From contig JAGAQA010000058.1 of NCBI GenBank assembly GCA_017622995.1, forward strand, positions 1 to 64,000: DNA of 64,000 nt, given 5' to 3'. Every line of letters starts with the position of its first letter. The first letter of the stretch is position 1. Position numbers and translations under genes: made by a program. The notes below the pieces were generated by a model, which worked only from the letters and a program-made list of their open reading frames with translations, had not been told where the DNA came from and searched no databases. Of this stretch, positions 33,497 to 42,962 are shown one piece after another. The stretch is from Oscillospiraceae bacterium (lineage in GTDB: Bacteria; Bacillota; Clostridia; Oscillospirales; Oscillospiraceae).

Positions 33497-34762
33497 ATGC
33501 GCCTGCTTTGGCTGTGTAATGTAATCCCCGGCGCCATCCGTCAGGCTATGGGGAATCCGGGCGGCAGCGGACTGTGGATGGACCACGTTCTTTCCGACCT
33601 GCGCCGGGATCCCGGCCTGGAAATCCGCATCCTCTGCCGGGGCGGAAAAGCATCCTCCGGCTCCGTTGACGAAAGGCTTTCCTACGTTGTATTTGAGGAG
33701 CCTGTGCCCTATACCTACTACGGCGCTCTGGAAACCCTGTTTTCCCGGCAGCTTTGGGATTTCCGGCCCGATGCCGTCCACATCTGGGGCACCGAATACG
33801 GCCATACCCTGGCCATGATGAACGCCTGCCGGGACGCGGGGCTTCTGAAGAAAACCTGCGTCAGCATCCAGGGCCTGTGCGGCATCTATGCCCGGCACTA
33901 CGCCGAGGGTGTGCCCTATCGCGTCCAGCGGGGCCACAGCCTCCGGGACCTGGTTCGCCGGGACAACATCCTGGATCAGCAGCGCAAATATGCCCTCCGG
34001 GGAGAGCTGGAAGCCCGGGCCCTTTCCCTTGCCCGCCATGTTCTGGGCCGCACCCACTGGGACAAGGCCTGTATGGAGCTCCTGGCCCCCCAGGCAGAAT
34101 ACCACCTGTGCCGGGAAACCCTGCGGGAGCCCTTCTATGAAGGGCGGTGGCAGTATGAAGCCTGTGTCCGCCACCGGATCTTTGCCCCCAGTCTGGAGGT
34201 CCCCCTGAAGGGCTACCACTATCTGCTGGAAGCCTTTTGCCAGGTACTGAAAACCTATCCGGATGCCACCCTGGCCGTTCCCGGAAAGAGCTTTCTGGAG
34301 CTGAGCGGAAAGGAAGCCTGCCTTCAGCAGACCTACCACGCCTACCTTGCCCGGTTTGCAAGGGACCATGGCCTTCAGGACAAGCTGCTTTTCCTGGGCC
34401 ATCTGAGCCCGGAAGAAATGAAGCAGGCTTACTTAAGCTGCAATGTATTTGTGCTTCCCTCCACCATTGAGAATTCCCCCAACTCTCTGGGTGAAGCCAT
34501 GCTTTTGGGGGTTCCCTGTGTGGCCTCCGATGTGGGCGGCGTAACCAGTATGCTGGAACACGAAAAAGAGGGGCTTGTCTACCAGTCCTCCGCTCCCTAT
34601 GTGCTGGCCCACCACATTGTGCGCCTGTTTGACCTGAAAGCGGATGCTGCCCGCTTTGGCGGGGCCGCCGCCGCCCGGGCCCGGATCACCCACGACCCGG
34701 AGGAAAACCGGAAGGCCCTGCTGGGCATTTATGAGGCCCTGTCTCAGGAGGAAAAAGAATGA
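33497..34762 (+). CDS. Glycosyltransferase, family 4
   Basis: 421 residues. The donor domain ends with the classical LPSTIENSPNSLGEAMLLGVPCVASDVGG (EX7E motif) and SMLEHEKEGLVY. The acceptor domain includes GNPGGSGLWMDHVLSDLRRD. It follows the previous gene by four bases, with AAAGGAGCTGAAACC before the ATG, and overlaps the following gene by ATGA. Confidence 0.88.
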   Translation: MRLLWLCNVIPGAIRQAMGNPGGSGLWMDHVLSDLRRDPGLEIRILCRGGKASSGSVDERLSYVVFEEPVPYTYYGALETLFSRQLWDFRPDAVHIWGTEYGHTLAMMNACRDAGLLKKTCVSIQGLCGIYARHYAEGVPYRVQRGHSLRDLVRRDNILDQQRKYALRGELEARALSLARHVLGRTHWDKACMELLAPQAEYHLCRETLREPFYEGRWQYEACVRHRIFAPSLEVPLKGYHYLLEAFCQVLKTYPDATLAVPGKSFLELSGKEACLQQTYHAYLARFARDHGLQDKLLFLGHLSPEEMKQAYLSCNVFVLPSTIENSPNSLGEAMLLGVPCVASDVGGVTSMLEHEKEGLVYQSSAPYVLAHHIVRLFDLKADAARFGGAAAARARITHDPEENRKALLGIYEALSQEEKE

Positions 34763-35730
34763 TTTCTGTGATCATCCCCGTATACAATGTTTCCTCCTTC
34801 CTGCCCCGGTGTCTGGACTCCGTACTGCGGCAGGAGCACATTCTGGAAATCATCCTGGTGGACGACGGCTCCACCGATGATTCCGGCAGCCTTTGCGACC
34901 GCTATGCGGCCAAGGACAGCCGCATCACCGTGATCCACAAGCAAAACGGGGGGCTCAGCAGCGCCAGAAACGCGGGGCTGGACGTAGCCCGGGGCAAGTA
35001 TGTTGCCTTTGTGGACAGCGACGACTTTCTGGAAGAGGACTGCTACCGGCTTCTTCTTTCCGCCGCACAGACCCACAACGCGCCCCTGGTCTGTGCCGGA
35101 CGCTTTGATCTGGACGGCGGAACGGGAGAAAGAAAACCGGGTCTGTGCCCGGAAAAGGACGAGGTAATCGACGGCAAAGAGCTGGCAAAACGCATCTTTA
35201 CCTGGGACCATGTGGACTCCGCCGCCTGGGACAAGCTGTATGCGCGCAGGCTGTTTGAGGGCATCCGCTATCCCGAAGGGATGATCTGTGAGGATGTGCC
35301 TGTCACCTACCGTCTGGCGCTCCGGGCAGGCAGGGCTGCCATGGTGTCAAAGCCCCTGTACAACTACTACCACCGCCCTGGCTCCATCACCACCGCCGCG
35401 GTTTCCGAAAAGAGCTTTCATTTCAGCCGCCACGCGGAAATCGTCTGCCGGGACATCGCCCGGACCTGCCCGGAGCTTCTGCCCCAGGCAAGGAGCCTGT
35501 TTGTCTGGTCCCTGGCCCATCCCATGATGCTCTGCCAGCAGGCAGGCGTCAACCGTGCCCTGAAGGAGCCCTACCGCCGGTGCCGCAGGCTCCTGGGCAG
35601 ACAGGTCCCCTTCTTTCTGGGCAGTCCCCTGATCTCCAAAAAGCAAAAGCTGCAGTATCTGCTGCTGGTTCTGGGGCTCTTTGGCCCTGTTTGGCGGCTG
35701 CACTGTCTTCTGGATAGGAAAAAGCAATGA
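34759..35730 (+). CDS. Glycosyltransferase, family 2
   Basis: 323 residues, GT-A fold and the only inverting-type transferase in the locus. ISVIIPVYNVSSFLPRCLDSVL at the N-terminus, LVDDGSTDDSG near 35, NGGLSSARNAGLDVARGKYV and the metal-binding FVDSDDFLEED near 93. YYHRPGSITTAAVSEKSFHF later is a common GT2 feature. Coupled by ATGA overlaps to its neighbours. Confidence 0.92.
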   Translation: MISVIIPVYNVSSFLPRCLDSVLRQEHILEIILVDDGSTDDSGSLCDRYAAKDSRITVIHKQNGGLSSARNAGLDVARGKYVAFVDSDDFLEEDCYRLLLSAAQTHNAPLVCAGRFDLDGGTGERKPGLCPEKDEVIDGKELAKRIFTWDHVDSAAWDKLYARRLFEGIRYPEGMICEDVPVTYRLALRAGRAAMVSKPLYNYYHRPGSITTAAVSEKSFHFSRHAEIVCRDIARTCPELLPQARSLFVWSLAHPMMLCQQAGVNRALKEPYRRCRRLLGRQVPFFLGSPLISKKQKLQYLLLVLGLFGPVWRLHCLLDRKKQ

Positions 35731-37115
35731 AACAACGAAACCGCGTCACCTTCTTTAACATCCTCAGCACCTGCCTGCTCTACGGCATTTCCATTTTCAC
35801 CGCCCCCCTCTTTTCCCGGCTGCTGGGTACCGGGGGCTATGGAAATCTGGCAAATTACAATGTGTGGGTCAGCGTGCTGGCCATTGCCGCCACCCTGCAA
35901 ACCCAGGGCACCCTGGTAAACGCCAGGGTGGAATACCCGGAGGAAGAGCAGATCAAATACCAGTCCAGCGTGATGAGCCTGTCTTTTCTGGTTTTTCTTG
36001 TGGTCTGCCTGGTGGTGGCCCTCTTTCTGGACCCCATCAGCAAGGAGCTGCATTTTTCCCGGTTTTTCATCGCCCTGGTTCTGTTCCAGGCCATCGGCAC
36101 CTACGGCGTCAACTTTATGAACACCAAGCTGACCTACGAGCTGAAGGCCGGACGGAACATGGTGCTCTCCGTATTCACGGCGCTGAGCACCCTGGCCCTT
36201 TCCCTGATATTCGTACTGGCCCTGCCCAGGGAAATCAACTACTACGGGCGGATCATCGCCATTGCGGCGGTCTATGGCATCCTGGGCCTGAGCCTGTGCG
36301 GCTATATCTTCTTCAAGGGCAGAACCTTCTTCTGCGCCAAATACTGGCGGTTCTGCATTCCTCTGGCCATTCCCTATGTGTTCTACAACCTGGCGGACCT
36401 TCTGCTGGGCCACAGCGATGTGGTCATGCTGCGGCAGCTCTCCGGAGACACCATCAGCGGCATCTACTCCATGGCCTTCCAGTTCGGCACCATCCTGTTT
36501 ACCATTTTCGGTGCCCTGAACAACACCTGGGTTCCCTTCTACTTTGAGGACACCAAGCATGGCCGCCAGGACGCGGTGATGAACCAGTCCCGGAACTTCC
36601 TGGAGGTTTACACCGTCCTCTCCGCCGGGTTTATCCTGCTGGGCACGGAGGTGTACCATCTGTTCGCCAGACAGGATTTCTGGGGCTCCACCCGGCTGAT
36701 CCCCCTGTTTATCGCCAGCCACTATCTGAATTTCCTGTGCACCTTCCCCATTAACTATGAATACTACCACAAGAAGGTAAAGATGGTCGCCTTTGCCACC
36801 ATCTCCTCCTCCCTCATAAACATCGGCCTTAACTACCTGTTCATCTCCCGAATCGGTATGCCCGGCGCGGCGCTGGCTACCCTGGTCAGCCACAGCATCC
36901 AGTTTGCCATGCATTATGTCTACACCCGATTCATTCTGGGAAAAGGCAGCTACCCCTTCGGCATTTCCCTGTGGGGCCCCTACTGCGCCTGCTTTGTGGG
37001 CGTCATGGTTCTGGTTTACCTGACCCCCAAGGCCTGGCTTGTCCGCTGGGGTCTGGGGGCCTGTATCGGACTCTGGGAGCTTCTGCGCATCCGCAAGCGG
37101 AAGGTCCTCATCTAA
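35727..37115 (+). CDS. Oligosaccharide flippase (Wzx family)
   Basis: 462 residues, about 12-14 membrane segments, polysaccharide transport protein of the MOP superfamily. N-terminus KQRNRVTFFNILSTCLLYGISIFTAPLFSRLLGTGGYGNLANY is characteristic. It should flip undecaprenyl-linked repeat units outward for the Wzy-like protein. The stop codon TAA forms part of the flank of a 161-bp MITE-like insertion. Confidence 0.92.
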   Translation: MKQRNRVTFFNILSTCLLYGISIFTAPLFSRLLGTGGYGNLANYNVWVSVLAIAATLQTQGTLVNARVEYPEEEQIKYQSSVMSLSFLVFLVVCLVVALFLDPISKELHFSRFFIALVLFQAIGTYGVNFMNTKLTYELKAGRNMVLSVFTALSTLALSLIFVLALPREINYYGRIIAIAAVYGILGLSLCGYIFFKGRTFFCAKYWRFCIPLAIPYVFYNLADLLLGHSDVVMLRQLSGDTISGIYSMAFQFGTILFTIFGALNNTWVPFYFEDTKHGRQDAVMNQSRNFLEVYTVLSAGFILLGTEVYHLFARQDFWGSTRLIPLFIASHYLNFLCTFPINYEYYHKKVKMVAFATISSSLINIGLNYLFISRIGMPGAALATLVSHSIQFAMHYVYTRFILGKGSYPFGISLWGPYCACFVGVMVLVYLTPKAWLVRWGLGACIGLWELLRIRKRKVLI

Positions 37116-37276
37116 GGAACCTCTGAACAAATCGTCTGCGGCTGAGCAGCGGATCTTTTGCTCTGACAGTGCAGTTTGAAAAACAGGAAATACATACAGT
37201 ATTCCTCTGGTTTCCAAACCTTCTGTCAAATCAAAAGCTCTCGCTGTCAGCGCTTGCCGACTTATTCAGAGCTTCC
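37116..37276. mobile_element. 161-bp fold-back MITE-like element with CTAA flanks
   Basis: The two halves are imperfect inverted repeats of about 78 bases each. The left end reads GGAACCTCTGAACAAATCG and the reverse complement of the right end reads GGAAGCTCTGAATAAGTCG; CTTTTG and TGACAG blocks match further in. Both sides are flanked by CTAA (37112-37115 and 37277-37280), consistent with a 4-bp target duplication. There is no gene inside. It lies between the flippase and the last glycosyltransferase of the operon. Confidence 0.82.
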
Positions 37277-37300
37277 CTAACTCTAAGGAGGCGGTTCCCT

Positions 37301-38422
37301 TTGGCAAAAAAAATACTCTTTGTGGCAACGGTGGTAAAAACCCACATTCTGGAATTTCATGTTCCCTATCTCAAAATGATGCAGGAGCTGGGCTGGGAAA
37401 CCGCAGTAGCCGGGAAAAATGATTTTGAACCGGATGAGGAGCCCTTCATCCCCTACTGCGACCACTATTATCCCATTGATTTCGGCCGGACCCCTGTGGC
37501 AAAATGCAACCTGGGCGCCTATCGGGCCCTCAAAAAGCAGATTGACGCAGGAAACTATGACATCATCCACTGCCATACTCCCGTGGCCGCCTTCCTCACC
37601 CGGTTTGCCGCCATGGACGCCCGGAAACGGGGCACCAAGGTCATCTACACCGCCCACGGCTACCACTTTTTCAAGGGCGCTCCCCTGAAAAACTGGCTGC
37701 TGTTCTTCCCCGCCGAGTGGATTACCTCCTTCTTTACCGATCTGCTCATCAACATCAACCGGGAGGACTTCGCCTTTTCCCAAAAGCATATGCACCCCAA
37801 GCGTCTGGAATATGTAAAAGGCGTAGGGGTCCCTCTGGAGCGGTTCCGGGACTGCACCGGCAGCCGCAGTGCCGTCCGGGCAAGCCTGGGCCTGCGGGAG
37901 GATGACTTTGTGCTCCTGTCCGTTGCGGAGCTGACCAAAAACAAGAACCACAAAATGATGCTCCAGGCCATGAAGCTGCTGGAGGATCCCCACATCCACC
38001 TGGTCTGTGCGGGCCGGGGCACGGAGCTGGAACACTGCCTGGCGCTGCAACGGGAGCTGGGACTTACGGACCGGGTCCATTTCCTGGGCTATCGGAAGGA
38101 TGTGCCCATGCTGTACGGCGCCGCCGACGCGTTTCTCTTTGTCTCCTTCCGGGAGGGCCTGTCCCTTTCCCTGATGGAAGCCATGAGCAGCGGTCTGCCT
38201 GCCATCGTCAGCCCCATCCGGGGCAATGTGGACCTGATTACCGACGGGAAAGAGGGCATCTACACCCAGCTGACCCCCCAGGCCATTGCCCAGGCCATTC
38301 GCAAAGTATCCTCAGATTCCGCCCTGCGGGAGCAACTGGGCGCCGCCGCCAGAGAAAAGGTCCGGCAGTTCAGCCTGGATACCATCGCCGCCCAGATGAA
38401 GGAGCTGTACCTTTCCCTATAG
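37301..38422 (+). CDS. Glycosyltransferase, family 4 (EpsD-like)
   Basis: 373 residues. MAKKILFVATVVKTHILEFHVPYLKMMQELGW resembles Bacillus EpsD-type transferases. The donor domain has LSVAELTKNKNHKMMLQAM, GRGTELEHCL, GYRKDVPMLYGAADAFLFVS and FREGLSLSLMEAMSSGLPAI with the EX7E motif. The start is TTG at 37301, nine bases after AAGGAGG; the longer open frame upstream is MITE sequence. It is last in the operon, followed by a strong terminator. Confidence 0.88.
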   Translation: MAKKILFVATVVKTHILEFHVPYLKMMQELGWETAVAGKNDFEPDEEPFIPYCDHYYPIDFGRTPVAKCNLGAYRALKKQIDAGNYDIIHCHTPVAAFLTRFAAMDARKRGTKVIYTAHGYHFFKGAPLKNWLLFFPAEWITSFFTDLLININREDFAFSQKHMHPKRLEYVKGVGVPLERFRDCTGSRSAVRASLGLREDDFVLLSVAELTKNKNHKMMLQAMKLLEDPHIHLVCAGRGTELEHCLALQRELGLTDRVHFLGYRKDVPMLYGAADAFLFVSFREGLSLSLMEAMSSGLPAIVSPIRGNVDLITDGKEGIYTQLTPQAIAQAIRKVSSDSALREQLGAAAREKVRQFSLDTIAAQMKELYLSL

Positions 38423-38435
38423 ACTACATCGGAAG

Positions 38436-38468
38436 CCATGGGTCCCCCACCGGATCCGTGGTTTTTTT
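38436..38468 (+). terminator. Rho-independent terminator of the exopolysaccharide operon
   Basis: A 10-bp stem CCATGGGTCC / GGATCCGTGG (two G-U pairs), loop CCCACC, then seven T. Confidence 0.9.
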
Positions 38469-38501
38469 CGCGGAAAAGCCACGGGGCCGTGAGAAAAAAA
38501 C

Positions 38502-38530
38502 TTGACAAATCCATTTAAATTGTGTACAAT
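38502..38530 (+). promoter_or_regulatory. Promoter of the reductase-thioredoxin-regulator operon
   Basis: TTGACA, 17 bases, TACAAT; close to full consensus. An inverted repeat follows directly. Confidence 0.88.
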
Positions 38531-38532
38531 CT

Positions 38533-38551
38533 AATTGAAGATAATTCAATT
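38533..38551 (+). promoter_or_regulatory. Probable operator for the OhrR/MarR-type regulator
   Basis: AATTGAA-GATAA-TTCAATT, a perfect 7-7 inverted repeat with a 5-base centre starting two bases after the -10 box, so it covers the transcription start. MarR/OhrR proteins bind AT-rich inverted repeats of this size, and the third gene of the same operon encodes one. Confidence 0.65.
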
Positions 38552-38571
38552 GCGCTTAAGGAGGGATTCCC

Positions 38572-39432
38572 ATGAATCCAGTGGACATCGCCGTCATCGG
38601 CACCGGGCCGGGGGGCGTTTCGGCGGCCATCACCGGAAAAATCCGGGGCAAGTCCATTCTGCTCTTCGGCTCCCGCCGTCTCAGCGAAAAAATGCAGAAG
38701 GCCCAAAAAATCCTCAACTATCCCGGTCTTCCCGCTGTCAGCGGCAGCGAAATGGCCGAAACCATGCTGCGTCAGCTGGACCAGCTGGAAATCCCCATTC
38801 TCGAAAAGCAGGTTTCCGCTGTCTACGCCATGCAAGGCTTCTTTGCCATCCAGACGGCAGAGGAGCTGTATGAAGCCAAAACCGTCATTCTTGCCGCCGG
38901 TGTGGTCACAGGAAAACCCCTTCCCGGGGAAGACCGGTTTCTTGGCCGGGGTGTCAGCTACTGCGCCACCTGCGACGGTATGTTCTACCGGGGCAAAACC
39001 GTGGCCGTGCTGGGCTACTCCCGGCATTCCTGCCAGGAGGCGGACTTTCTTGCCGGCATATGCGGCAAGGTCCTCTACTTCCCCCAGCTGCCCCATGACA
39101 TAGCCGTGGGCCCCGGTGTTTCCGTTCTGTCCGAAAAGGTCACCGCCATTGTGGGAGAGGATACCGCCTCCGGTGTGCGCACCGGCCAGGGCACCCAATA
39201 TGATGTGGACGGTGTATTCGTCCTGCGGGACGCGGTGGCCCCGGACAAACTGGTTCCGGGCATCCGGATGGAGGGGAACCATGTTTCCGTGGACCTTCAG
39301 ATGCGCACCAATTTGCCGGGACTCTTCGCCTGCGGCGACATTACCGGAACCCCCTATCAGTATATCAAAGCTGCCGGTCAGGGCAATGTGGCCGCCCTCA
39401 GCGCAGTCAGCTTCCTGGCCGCTCAAAAATGA
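38572..39432 (+). CDS. Thioredoxin reductase-like flavoprotein without canonical NADPH motifs (FFTR-like)
   Basis: 286 residues. The FAD-binding Gly motif is IGTGPGGVSAA at 9-19, the redox pair is Cys131/Cys134 (CATCDGMFYRGK) and the C-terminal FAD motif is GLFACGDITGTPYQYIKAAGQG. The second nucleotide-binding domain does not show GxGxxA (it reads VLGYSRHSCQEA), and the HRRxxxR NADPH-phosphate motif is replaced by FPQLPHDIA. The short length and these losses match ferredoxin-dependent flavin thioredoxin reductases described in Clostridia, so ferredoxin rather than NADPH may be the donor. Thioredoxin is the likely substrate, encoded next. AAGGAGG precedes the ATG. Confidence 0.75.
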   Translation: MNPVDIAVIGTGPGGVSAAITGKIRGKSILLFGSRRLSEKMQKAQKILNYPGLPAVSGSEMAETMLRQLDQLEIPILEKQVSAVYAMQGFFAIQTAEELYEAKTVILAAGVVTGKPLPGEDRFLGRGVSYCATCDGMFYRGKTVAVLGYSRHSCQEADFLAGICGKVLYFPQLPHDIAVGPGVSVLSEKVTAIVGEDTASGVRTGQGTQYDVDGVFVLRDAVAPDKLVPGIRMEGNHVSVDLQMRTNLPGLFACGDITGTPYQYIKAAGQGNVAALSAVSFLAAQK

Positions 39433-39446
39433 AAGGAGAACAAACC

Positions 39447-39758
39447 ATGATTCAAAGAATTACCAACAATGACCTGTCCGATGCCCTGAAGCAGCCCACC
39501 GCCGTGCTGGATTTTTCCGCCAAATGGTGCGGCCCCTGCAAAATGCTGGCTCCCGTCCTGGAAAACGTGGCCGATGCCATGCAGGGCACCGCTTCCTTCT
39601 ACAGCATCGATGTGGATGAAAACATGGACCTGGCCATGCAGTACCGTGTTTCCAGCATTCCCTGCATCGTCATCCTGAAAAACGGCAAGGAAGCAGCCCG
39701 GGACGTGGGCTTCCAGCCCCAGCCCGGTCTTCAGGCCTTTATCGAACAGCATCTGTAA
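39447..39758 (+). CDS. trxA: Thioredoxin
   Basis: 103 residues with the active site WCGPCK near 27-32 and the cis-proline region SIPCIVILKNGKE. A third Cys sits just before the cis-loop (SIPC). AAAGGAG precedes the ATG at 39447, which is better than the earlier in-frame ATG inside the reductase stop region. It ends in a TAATG junction with the regulator gene. Confidence 0.95.
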   Translation: MIQRITNNDLSDALKQPTAVLDFSAKWCGPCKMLAPVLENVADAMQGTASFYSIDVDENMDLAMQYRVSSIPCIVILKNGKEAARDVGFQPQPGLQAFIEQHL

Positions 39759-40201
39759 TGCCCTCAGAATTGCCGAAGCTGGAAAACCAGCTGTGCTTCC
39801 CCCTCTATGTCTGCGCCAAAGAGATGGTGCGCAGGTATAAGCCCCTTCTGGATGGGCTGGACCTGACCTACACCCAGTACATCACCATGATGGTGCTGTG
39901 GCAGCAGTCTCCCATGGGTGTCAAGGCGCTGGGGGAGCACCTGTATCTCGATTCCGGCACGCTGACCCCGGTGCTGAAAAAGCTGGAGCAGAAAGGGTAT
40001 CTCACCCGTCACCGCAGCGAGGAAGACGAGCGAAACCTTTTGGTCTGCCTGACCCCGGAGGGGGCTGCCCTGGCGGAGCAGGCAAAGGAAATCCCCCATC
40101 AGATGTGTGCCTGCCTGGCCCTGCCGGAGGAGGACATCCGGCTCCTGAAAACCGCGCTGGAGAAACTGATGGCCGCCTTTTCCCTGCCCCAGGGGGAATG
40201 A
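39758..40201 (+). CDS. MarR/OhrR-family redox-sensing regulator
   Basis: 147 residues. The N-terminus NQLCFPLYVCAKEMVRRYKPLLDGL matches OhrR proteins, with the peroxidatic cysteine at Cys13 (TGC at 39794) and the partner region LTYTQYITMMVLW. The winged helix includes GEHLYLDSGTLTPVLKKLE and HRSEEDERNLLVCLT. OhrR-type repressors release DNA when the cysteine is oxidised by organic hydroperoxide or hypochlorite. Co-transcription with the reductase and thioredoxin, and the operator at the promoter, suggest autoregulated redox control. It shares one base with the trxA stop. Confidence 0.9.
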   Translation: MPSELPKLENQLCFPLYVCAKEMVRRYKPLLDGLDLTYTQYITMMVLWQQSPMGVKALGEHLYLDSGTLTPVLKKLEQKGYLTRHRSEEDERNLLVCLTPEGAALAEQAKEIPHQMCACLALPEEDIRLLKTALEKLMAAFSLPQGE

Positions 40202-40209
40202 ATTTCAGA

Positions 40210-40241
40210 AAAAACAGGTATGCAAATGCGTACCTGTTTTT
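40210..40241 (+). terminator. Rho-independent terminator of the redox operon
   Basis: Stem AAAAACAGGTA / TACCTGTTTTT with a 10-base loop; the right arm carries the U-tract. Confidence 0.85.
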
Positions 40242-40301
40242 CTGTATCCGTGGACACTTGGGTGCATATTTGTCTATTTCTCCACCGGACGTATATTTTT
40301 C

Positions 40302-40330
40302 TTGATTTTTAGATAAGACTATGCTATAAT
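40302..40330 (+). promoter_or_regulatory. Promoter of glmS
   Basis: TTGATT, 17 bases, TATAAT; the leader is about 67 bases long. Confidence 0.82.
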
Positions 40331-40346
40331 TTGGACAATTCGTGCG

Positions 40347-40403
40347 GTGCGTAACGTCTCATTTGGCTGTCACAATGCCGCATATATATGAGGAGTGACG
40401 CAC
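40347..40403 (+). promoter_or_regulatory. Leader stem that would sequester the glmS ribosome binding site
   Basis: GTGCGTAACGTCTCAT (40347-40362) pairs with ATGAGGAGTGACGCAC (40388-40403) in 14 of 16 positions, counting one G-U. The right arm includes the Shine-Dalgarno AGGAG (40391-40395) and ends one base before the ATG. The 25-base loop is TTGGCTGTCACAATGCCGCA plus TATAT. This is too short to be a glmS ribozyme and shows none of its core. Confidence 0.65.
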
Positions 40404-40404
40404 T

Positions 40405-42241
<1,837 letters not shown>

Positions 42242-42243
<2 letters not shown>

Positions 42244-42277
42244 CACAAGACCGCCTCAACCGAGGCGGTCTTGTGTT
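42242..42277. terminator. Perfect hairpin between convergent glmS and rnc
   Basis: A 16-bp perfect stem AACACAAGACCGCCTC / GAGGCGGTCTTGTGTT with a 4-base loop. It is so placed that its ends overlap both stop codons. There is no U-tract on either side, so it may act as a two-way barrier rather than a typical terminator. Confidence 0.7.
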
Positions 42278-42962
42278 ACAGTTCGTTTGGGAACAGGTTC
42301 CGGATGGCGGCACGGGCGGCTTCCTGCTCGGCCCGTTTTTTGCTGCGGCCCTCGCCCTGGCCCACCATGCCGCCGTTGAGGGACACCGCCACGGTAAAGT
42401 GCTTATCGTGGTCGGGGCCGCTCTCACCGGTCAGGGTGTAGCTCAGCACCTGGTTCTTCTTCTGCTGGACCAGCTCCTGGAGCTTGGTCTTGTAGTCCGC
42501 GTTGTGCATCTGGCTCACCGGCACCTCCACCAGAATGAAGGTTCTGATGAACCTCTGGGCCGCTTCAATGCCGCCGTCCAGGAAACAGGCGGCAATCACA
42601 GACTCCACGGCATCGGCCAGGATGGAATCCCGGCTGCGGCCGCCTCCCTGCTCTTCCCCGTGACCCAGCATCAGGTGGTCACCCAGATGAATCCGGGCGG
42701 CAACGGACGCCAGGGTCTTTTCGCAGACCATATCCGCCCGCATTCGGGTCAGCTCTCCCTCGGGACGGTCCGGGAAGTTCCGGTACAGGTATTCCGCAAC
42801 CAGCATTCCCAGAATGCTGTCCCCCAAAAACTCCAGCCGCTCGTTGCTGAGCAAGCTGTTGTGCCAGCGCTCGTTGGCAAAGGAGGAGTGGGTCAGCGCG
42901 TTCTGAAGCAGGGAAATATTGTGAAAACGATAGCCAATGGCCTCTTCCAAATCCTTAATCAT
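42276..42962 (-). CDS. rnc: Ribonuclease III
   Basis: 228 residues. The RNase III signature NERLEFLGDSILGMLVAEYL is near 39-58 with the catalytic acids Glu/Asp, and DAVESVIAACFLDGG follows. The C-terminal double-stranded RNA-binding domain runs from YKTKLQELVQQKK to EQEAARAAIRNL. The ATG at 42962 follows AAGGAG at ten bases; an upstream frame extension lies inside plsX. Eight-base overlap with plsX. Confidence 0.96.
   Translation of the reverse strand: MIKDLEEAIGYRFHNISLLQNALTHSSFANERWHNSLLSNERLEFLGDSILGMLVAEYLYRNFPDRPEGELTRMRADMVCEKTLASVAARIHLGDHLMLGHGEEQGGGRSRDSILADAVESVIAACFLDGGIEAAQRFIRTFILVEVPVSQMHNADYKTKLQELVQQKKNQVLSYTLTGESGPDHDKHFTVAVSLNGGMVGQGEGRSKKRAEQEAARAAIRNLFPNEL

Noticed and set aside
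30949..33537. 862-residue minus-strand open frame across the exopolysaccharide genes
   Set aside because: Crosses several real genes antisense and shows no domain or start signal.
40331..40404. glmS ribozyme
   Set aside because: The leader is only about 67 bases and lacks the ribozyme core; a simple long-range hairpin explains it.
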